A stretch of DNA of 35,775 nt from Spirochaetota bacterium. Lineage in GTDB: Bacteria > Spirochaetota > JAHITG01 > JAFGFC01. The DNA lies in assembly GCA_016931325.1 (NCBI GenBank), contig JAFGFC010000117.1, forward strand, positions 1 through 35,775, read 5' to 3'. A program made the position numbers and the translations under genes. This document shows positions 32,044 to 35,775 of this stretch, piece after piece. Below the pieces are notes generated by a model. It saw only the letters and a list, made by a program, of their open reading frames with translations. It searched no databases and was not told the origin of the DNA. Within the stretch, counting starts at the first letter, position 1, and every line of letters begins with the position of its first letter.

Positions 32044-32863
32044 TAAAGATCTCTATGTCCCTGAGAGAGCCAGGATCGTTGAAACAAAAGAAATGACAGA
32101 TCTTGAAAAATATTTCAGGATCAAACTTTTGGACAGAGAGGCCCTCGGACACGCTCCCGGTCAATTCGTTATGGTGACCGTATACGGCGTGGGCGAAGTG
32201 CCCATTTCGGTATCCTCGCCGCCTAATGGAAGATCAGGCGAATTTGAGCTGGTTGTGAGGAAAGCCGGCAATGTGACACAGGCGCTGCATAACCTTGGAA
32301 CAGAGAGCCTGGTGGGTATCCGCGGGCCTTTTGGGACAAACTTTACTTCTAAAGGGTTTGAACGAAAGGACATCCTGTTCATAGCCGGCGGCATCGGTCT
32401 TGTTCCGCTTCGGTCATTTATCAAACAGGTCGTTAATGAGAACAAAAAGTATAGGAAGATAACCATTCTTTATGGCGCCAAATCTCCTGATGAACTGTTG
32501 TTCAAAGAAGAAATGGACCAGTGGGGGAAGAAAGAGAATGTTGAGGTGAAGATAACGGTCGACAAAGGTGATCCATCCTGGAAAGGGAACGTCGGTGTTA
32601 TCACGACCCTTATTCCGCCTCTTGAGATTGATATACAGAATACACTGGTGGCTGTGGTCGGCCCCCCGGTTATGTATAAATTCGTCATTCTGTCCCTGGC
32701 TTCTAAAAAGGTGGCCAATAAAAATATCTATCTTTCTCTGGAGCGAAGGATGAAATGCGGTGTGGGCAAATGCGGGAATTGTCAGATCCAGGGTTCCTAT
32801 GCCTGCCAGGACGGTCCTGTCTATTGTTTTGCCGATATTGAACATCTGAAGGAGGCGCTCTAA
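32027..32863 (+). CDS. hydG: Group 3b hydrogenase, gamma subunit (FAD/NAD(P)-binding)
   Basis: A 278-aa flavoprotein of the ferredoxin-NADP reductase superfamily. VPISVSSPP is the FAD-binding segment, GIRGPFGTNF and IAGGIGLVPLRSFI form the NAD(P)-binding lobe, and CGVGKCGNC with a further Cys (C244, C249, C252, C260) binds the [2Fe-2S] cluster as in dihydroorotate dehydrogenase electron-transfer subunits. It exchanges electrons between NAD(P)H and the hydrogenase clusters. GGAG upstream of the ATG supports this start inside the end of hydB. Its stop shares one base with the hydD start (TAATG). Confidence 0.95.
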   Translation: MSQKNDKDLYVPERARIVETKEMTDLEKYFRIKLLDREALGHAPGQFVMVTVYGVGEVPISVSSPPNGRSGEFELVVRKAGNVTQALHNLGTESLVGIRGPFGTNFTSKGFERKDILFIAGGIGLVPLRSFIKQVVNENKKYRKITILYGAKSPDELLFKEEMDQWGKKENVEVKITVDKGDPSWKGNVGVITTLIPPLEIDIQNTLVAVVGPPVMYKFVILSLASKKVANKNIYLSLERRMKCGVGKCGNCQIQGSYACQDGPVYCFADIEHLKEAL

Positions 32864-33615
32864 TGAAGCCGAAAGTAGCGTTTTTTGATTTTGCTTCCTG
32901 TGAGGGATGCCAGCTGGCTGTGCTGGACCTGGAAGAAGAACTGCTGGATCTGGTCAATATTGTTGAGATCGTCAACTTTCGTGAGGCGATATCCGAAAAA
33001 GGCGAAGATTATGAGATCGCTTTTATTGAGGGAAGCATTTCCAGCGAACACCAGATAGAAAGGATAAAAAAGATCAGAAAGCAGGCCAAGCTGCTGATAA
33101 CGATCGGGGCCTGCGCCTGTACCGGTAACATGCAGTATCTATCCAATTTTTTTGATTTTGAAGAAGTGAAAGAATATGTCTACGGGGACAAGGCAAAATA
33201 TTTTGATCCTGTCCAGTCAAAACCCATTGACCAGATCGTGAATGTTGATTTCCAGATCCCCGGATGTCCCATAGATAAATATGAATTCTTAAAGGTGGTC
33301 AAACAGGTGATCGCCGGGGGCCTTCCCCGGATCCCCAATTATCCGGTTTGCAGTGAATGCAAAATGCAGGGTAATGAATGCCTTTTGAAAAAAGGAATCC
33401 TCTGTCTGGGGCCTGTCACCAGGGCCGGGTGCGGGGCCATATGCTGTAAGAATTTCAAGTATTGTTTCGGATGCAGGGGATTGGCTCCGGAATTCAATAT
33501 AGAGTCTTTCAAGGACGTGTTGAGAAGTATTGGCTATAAAGAGAAGGGTATAATGGCGCAATTCAAGATCGTTAACGGCAAAGATATTCAACTACTACAG
33601 AGCGGAGGAAAGTAA
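32863..33615 (+). CDS. hydD: Group 3b hydrogenase, delta (small) subunit
   Basis: A 250-aa [NiFe] hydrogenase small subunit without Tat signal, so cytosolic. It holds the proximal [4Fe-4S] cluster ligands (CEGCQLAV at residues 13-16, GACACTGN, PGCPID) and a cysteine-rich C-terminal part (CSECKMQGNECLLKKGILCLGP, quoted as separate Cys motifs CSEC and CLLKKGILC; then CGAICC and YCFGCRG) for further clusters. It pairs with HydA to form the hydrogen-activating module. Start and stop each overlap the neighbouring genes by a single base (TAATG), a sign of strict translational coupling. Confidence 0.95.
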   Translation: MKPKVAFFDFASCEGCQLAVLDLEEELLDLVNIVEIVNFREAISEKGEDYEIAFIEGSISSEHQIERIKKIRKQAKLLITIGACACTGNMQYLSNFFDFEEVKEYVYGDKAKYFDPVQSKPIDQIVNVDFQIPGCPIDKYEFLKVVKQVIAGGLPRIPNYPVCSECKMQGNECLLKKGILCLGPVTRAGCGAICCKNFKYCFGCRGLAPEFNIESFKDVLRSIGYKEKGIMAQFKIVNGKDIQLLQSGGK

Positions 33616-34922
33616 TGGGAGACAAGAAGATCGATCTGAACATTGCTGTCAAGTATTTAACCCGGGTCGAAGGGCATGGCAATATAAAGATAGATGTGAA
33701 AAGCGGACAGTTAAAAGAATGTAATCTGGAAATCGTCGAAGCTCCCCGTTTCTTTGAATCCTTCCTGAGAGGACGGCATTATACCGAGGCCCCTTTTATC
33801 ACTTCCCGGATATGCGGTATCTGCGGAATAGGTCATACACTGGCTTCCATAAGGGCTGTTGAAGACGCTTTGAATATAAAGATCACAGAACAGACCAGGA
33901 TCCTGAGGCAGGTTTTAAATAACGCCGAACATCTCCAGAGTCACTGTCTTCATATTTATTTTCTGGTGGCTCCTGATCTGTATAAAGCGAGCAATGTTTT
34001 TACCATGGCCGCCAAGAACAAAGAACTGGCCCTTATCGGCCTGCGTTTGAAAAAGCTGGCTAACGATATGGGTGACGTGTTTGGCGGCAGGACCATTCAC
34101 CCCATAACTCCCGTGGTCGGCGGTTTTACCGATGTGCCGACCAGACAGGAATTGAAGGAGATTCTTGAACGTTTAAAGAAAGCCGGGGATGATATACAAA
34201 AGACCGCAGAGATCTTTAAAAAGGAAGTGAAATTTCCGGATTACGAGAGGCACACAGAGTATATCAGTTTAAAGAACAATTTCCGCTATGCCTTTAATGA
34301 GGGAGATATTTACTCTTCGGATACAAAGATGACTTCCTATAAGAATTACCGGGATATGACCAATGAAAACGTTGTTCCTCATTCCACCGCCAAGCATGCC
34401 AGCCATGCCCGGAACTCGTTCATGGTGGGAGCGCTGGCCCGGTTCAACAATAATTATGAGCAACTGGAACCTTCAGCCAAAAAATTGGCAAAGGAACTGG
34501 GCTTACGGGCTGTTTGCCATAGACCTTATATGATTACCGTAGCCCAGCTGGTAGAAGTGGAGCATTGCCGGGCTGAATCCATCAGGATCATTGAAAAGTT
34601 TTTAAAACAGCTCCCGAAATATGAAAAACCTGTCAGCCCGAAACCCAATACTGCAGGTGAAGGAGTCGGCGCTGTTGAAGTGCCACGCGGCATTCTGTAT
34701 CATAATTATCATATTGATAAAGAAGGTATGATCAAAGATGTGAACTGTATCATACCCACGGGACAGAACATGGCCAATATTGAACAGGATATGCGCGAAT
34801 TCCTGCCCGCCATGTTCGGTAAATCCCAGGAAGAAATAACCCTTTTAATGGAGATGCTCGTCCGGGCCTATGATCCCTGTATCTCCTGCTCCGCCCACTT
34901 CCTGGAAGTCGACTTTGTATAA
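33615..34922 (+). CDS. hydA: Group 3b hydrogenase, alpha (large, NiFe) subunit
   Basis: A 435-aa catalytic subunit. The N-terminal L1 region (TRVEGHGNI, then SRICGICGIGH with C67 and C70) and the C-terminal L2 motif DPCISCSAH (C422, C425) provide the four cysteines that bind the Ni-Fe centre. Seven residues (FLEVDFV) follow the L2 histidine (H428), the expected cleavable tail that is removed by a dedicated endopeptidase after nickel insertion. The window's matching protease gene is directly downstream, though separated by a 124-bp repeat that begins at the base after the stop codon. Confidence 0.96.
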   Translation: MGDKKIDLNIAVKYLTRVEGHGNIKIDVKSGQLKECNLEIVEAPRFFESFLRGRHYTEAPFITSRICGICGIGHTLASIRAVEDALNIKITEQTRILRQVLNNAEHLQSHCLHIYFLVAPDLYKASNVFTMAAKNKELALIGLRLKKLANDMGDVFGGRTIHPITPVVGGFTDVPTRQELKEILERLKKAGDDIQKTAEIFKKEVKFPDYERHTEYISLKNNFRYAFNEGDIYSSDTKMTSYKNYRDMTNENVVPHSTAKHASHARNSFMVGALARFNNNYEQLEPSAKKLAKELGLRAVCHRPYMITVAQLVEVEHCRAESIRIIEKFLKQLPKYEKPVSPKPNTAGEGVGAVEVPRGILYHNYHIDKEGMIKDVNCIIPTGQNMANIEQDMREFLPAMFGKSQEEITLLMEMLVRAYDPCISCSAHFLEVDFV

Positions 34923-35046
34923 GGGGACGGACTTAACTTATTAACTTTTGAGAGTTATTATTAATAAAGATCCTGTAAATTACTATATTTTTTTAATCAT
35001 TATAATAAATAAACATGTCAAAAGTTAATAAGTTAAGTCCGTCCCC
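34923..35046. mobile_element. 124-bp MITE/REP-like element with perfect 29-bp terminal inverted repeats
   Basis: The left arm (34923-34951, beginning GGGGACGGACTTAACTTA) and the right arm (35018-35046, ending TAAGTTAAGTCCGTCCCC) are exact reverse complements over 29 bp, around a 66-bp AT-rich centre. The left arm starts at the base after the hydA stop and the right arm ends one base before an in-frame TTG of the protease gene. The centre contains TATAAT (35001-35006) and the protease ATG (35015). No transposase is present. GGGGAC...GTCCCC palindromes of this kind are reminiscent of RAYT-associated REP repeats, which is an analogy and not proven. Confidence 0.85.
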
Positions 35047-35491
35047 ATTGATCATCGGCCTTGGGGACGACTACTACGGCGATGATGCCATCGGCCTTGT
35101 GCTGATCCGAAAATTAAAAGAGGACAGGCCTCTGGGCAAAAAGGTCATTTGTCTGGAGATCGGCAAGAAAAGCTTCCAGATCATTGATCATCTCGATGCT
35201 CATCAAAAGATCCTGATCATCGATGCCGTCAGGATGGGGCTGGACCCGGGCGAATTCAGGATCTTTAAATTTTCGGATGTGAAACCAAAGATCGAAAAAG
35301 AGATTCTGTCTTTCCATCAATTCGGACTGGCGGAAAATTTGCTTTTAGCTGATTGGCTGGGAAATGATCTTTCCCGTGTCTTTATCTTCGGGATAGAACC
35401 TGAGAAACTCGAAACAGGGCAGGGGCTTTCCAAAGAAGTAGAAGATAAAATTGATAAATATGTACGGTCCATTATTTCCTGGATCAGGTAA
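35015..35491 (+). CDS. [NiFe] hydrogenase maturation endopeptidase, N-terminus encoded by a repeat arm
   Basis: A 158-aa HyaD/HybD/HycI-type aspartic-like endopeptidase that trims the C-terminal tail of the hydrogenase large subunit. Family motifs: IIGLGDDYYGDDAIG (nickel-binding acidic residue in GDD), ILIIDAVRMG (second acid) and FHQFGLAENLL (histidine), then FIFGIEPEKLETGQGLS. It certainly acts on HydA, whose gene is next to it. Residues 2-10 or 11 (SKVNKLSPSP) are encoded by the right arm of the inverted-repeat element; relatives usually begin just before the GxG motif, so these residues are an addition. An alternative start is the TTG at 35048. No ribosome binding site is seen for either. 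Confidence 0.9.
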   Translation: MSKVNKLSPSPLIIGLGDDYYGDDAIGLVLIRKLKEDRPLGKKVICLEIGKKSFQIIDHLDAHQKILIIDAVRMGLDPGEFRIFKFSDVKPKIEKEILSFHQFGLAENLLLADWLGNDLSRVFIFGIEPEKLETGQGLSKEVEDKIDKYVRSIISWIR

Positions 35492-35775
35492 TTATCCGAT
35501 AACACCAAGAGAGATCATGATAAAAGCAGGGCCGTTGATGATGGCATGCAGGGCAATGCTCACCCATGTATTCTTTCTCTTCTGAACGATATAGGTAATA
35601 ATAAATATCATGGGGATGACAGTTACCAGTAATTTCCAGCCGAAAGGAATATGGAACATGGTCCATAACAAACCCTGGATTATCCATGTTTTTTCCTTAA
35701 AGGCCAGCTCCTGCCTTGGAAAGATATAGCCTCTCCAGAACAGCTCTTCTCCCATAATATTGAAAAAGAAGAGAG
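35492..35775 (-). CDS. CPBP (CAAX-type) intramembrane protease, C-terminal part (cut by window edge)
   Basis: The C-terminal part of a CPBP-family membrane metalloprotease of the Abi/CAAX type. Motif 1 (EELFWRGYI, EExxxR), motif 2 (FHIPFG) and motif 3 (HAIINGPAF, HxxxN) are all visible with hydrophobic segments between them. The track's first Met at 35755 lies one residue before the EE motif and cannot be the true start; the frame is open to the window edge (FFFNIMGEE), so the gene is truncated by the window. Role unknown. It is tail to tail with the hydrogenase protease gene, with adjacent stop codons. Confidence 0.85.
   Translation of the reverse strand, partial: LFFFNIMGEELFWRGYIFPRQELAFKEKTWIIQGLLWTMFHIPFGWKLLVTVIPMIFIITYIVQKRKNTWVSIALHAIINGPAFIMISLGVIG

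Noticed and set aside
30988-34922. Membrane-bound or respiratory (group 1 or 4) hydrogenase
   Set aside because: No Tat signal on the small subunit, no cytochrome b or Complex I-like membrane subunits; the beta and gamma subunits are those of cytosolic group 3b enzymes.

Overview
The window looks like chromosome of an uncultured, anaerobic, diderm (outer-membrane) bacterium of moderate, slightly AT-leaning composition. The diderm call rests on an LptF/LptG-type lipopolysaccharide permease, the PBP1C plus alpha-2-macroglobulin pair, SurA-like and other lipoproteins and a TlpA-type thioredoxin. The anaerobic call rests on a complete cytosolic group 3b [NiFe] hydrogenase operon. I do not assign a phylum. 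There are no rRNA genes, CRISPR arrays, prophage or transposase genes. One tRNA (Gln, TTG) is present.

Layout. 1-6807 (-): penicillin-binding protein 1C (runs off the left edge) overlapped by a 1914-aa bacterial alpha-2-macroglobulin with an intact thioester. 6927-10447 (-): a membrane protein, a P-loop kinase-like protein, and a lipoprotein / M50 site-2-protease-like / radical-SAM cluster. 10668-11690 (+): apbE flavin transferase. 11719-14104 (-): Smr, YqeY, HIT and hisS. 14105-14576 is the only gene-free stretch above 300 bp and holds a MITE-like inverted repeat, a second short hairpin repeat and promoters. 14577-20665 (+): thioredoxin, TlpA-like protein, threonine synthase, SppA, a Yip1-like membrane protein, LptF/G and a GT4 glycosyltransferase. 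20713-21342 (-): LysE-type exporter. 21484-25082 (+): small membrane protein, ispE, spoVG, tRNA-Gln, a glycoside hydrolase-like TIM barrel and a TPR-like protein. 25131-30839 (-): FliG-like-domain protein, SurA-N-like lipoprotein and mfd. 30988-35491 (+): hydrogenase beta, gamma, delta and alpha subunits plus the maturation protease. A CPBP (CAAX-type) membrane protease runs off the right edge.

How the genes fit together. The hydrogenase subunits form a tightly overlapping operon behind a strong sigma70-like promoter; its last gene is the endopeptidase that should trim the 7-residue tail of the large subunit. The envelope theme (PBP1C/A2M, M50, lipoproteins, SppA, LptF/G, GT4, SurA-like) is strong. 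Thioredoxin and TlpA sit with threonine synthase in one operon.

Most notable signals: (1) a 124-bp element with perfect 29-bp terminal inverted repeats sits exactly between the hydA stop and the hydrogenase-protease gene, and its right arm encodes about the first ten residues of the protease while its interior offers a TATAAT box and the start codon; (2) several palindromic intergenic repeat families; (3) likely ATT and ATC start codons for the M50 protease and hisS; (4) a recurring promoter geometry that predicts leaderless mRNAs; (5) a FliG-C-like domain in a long protein with no flagellar neighbours.
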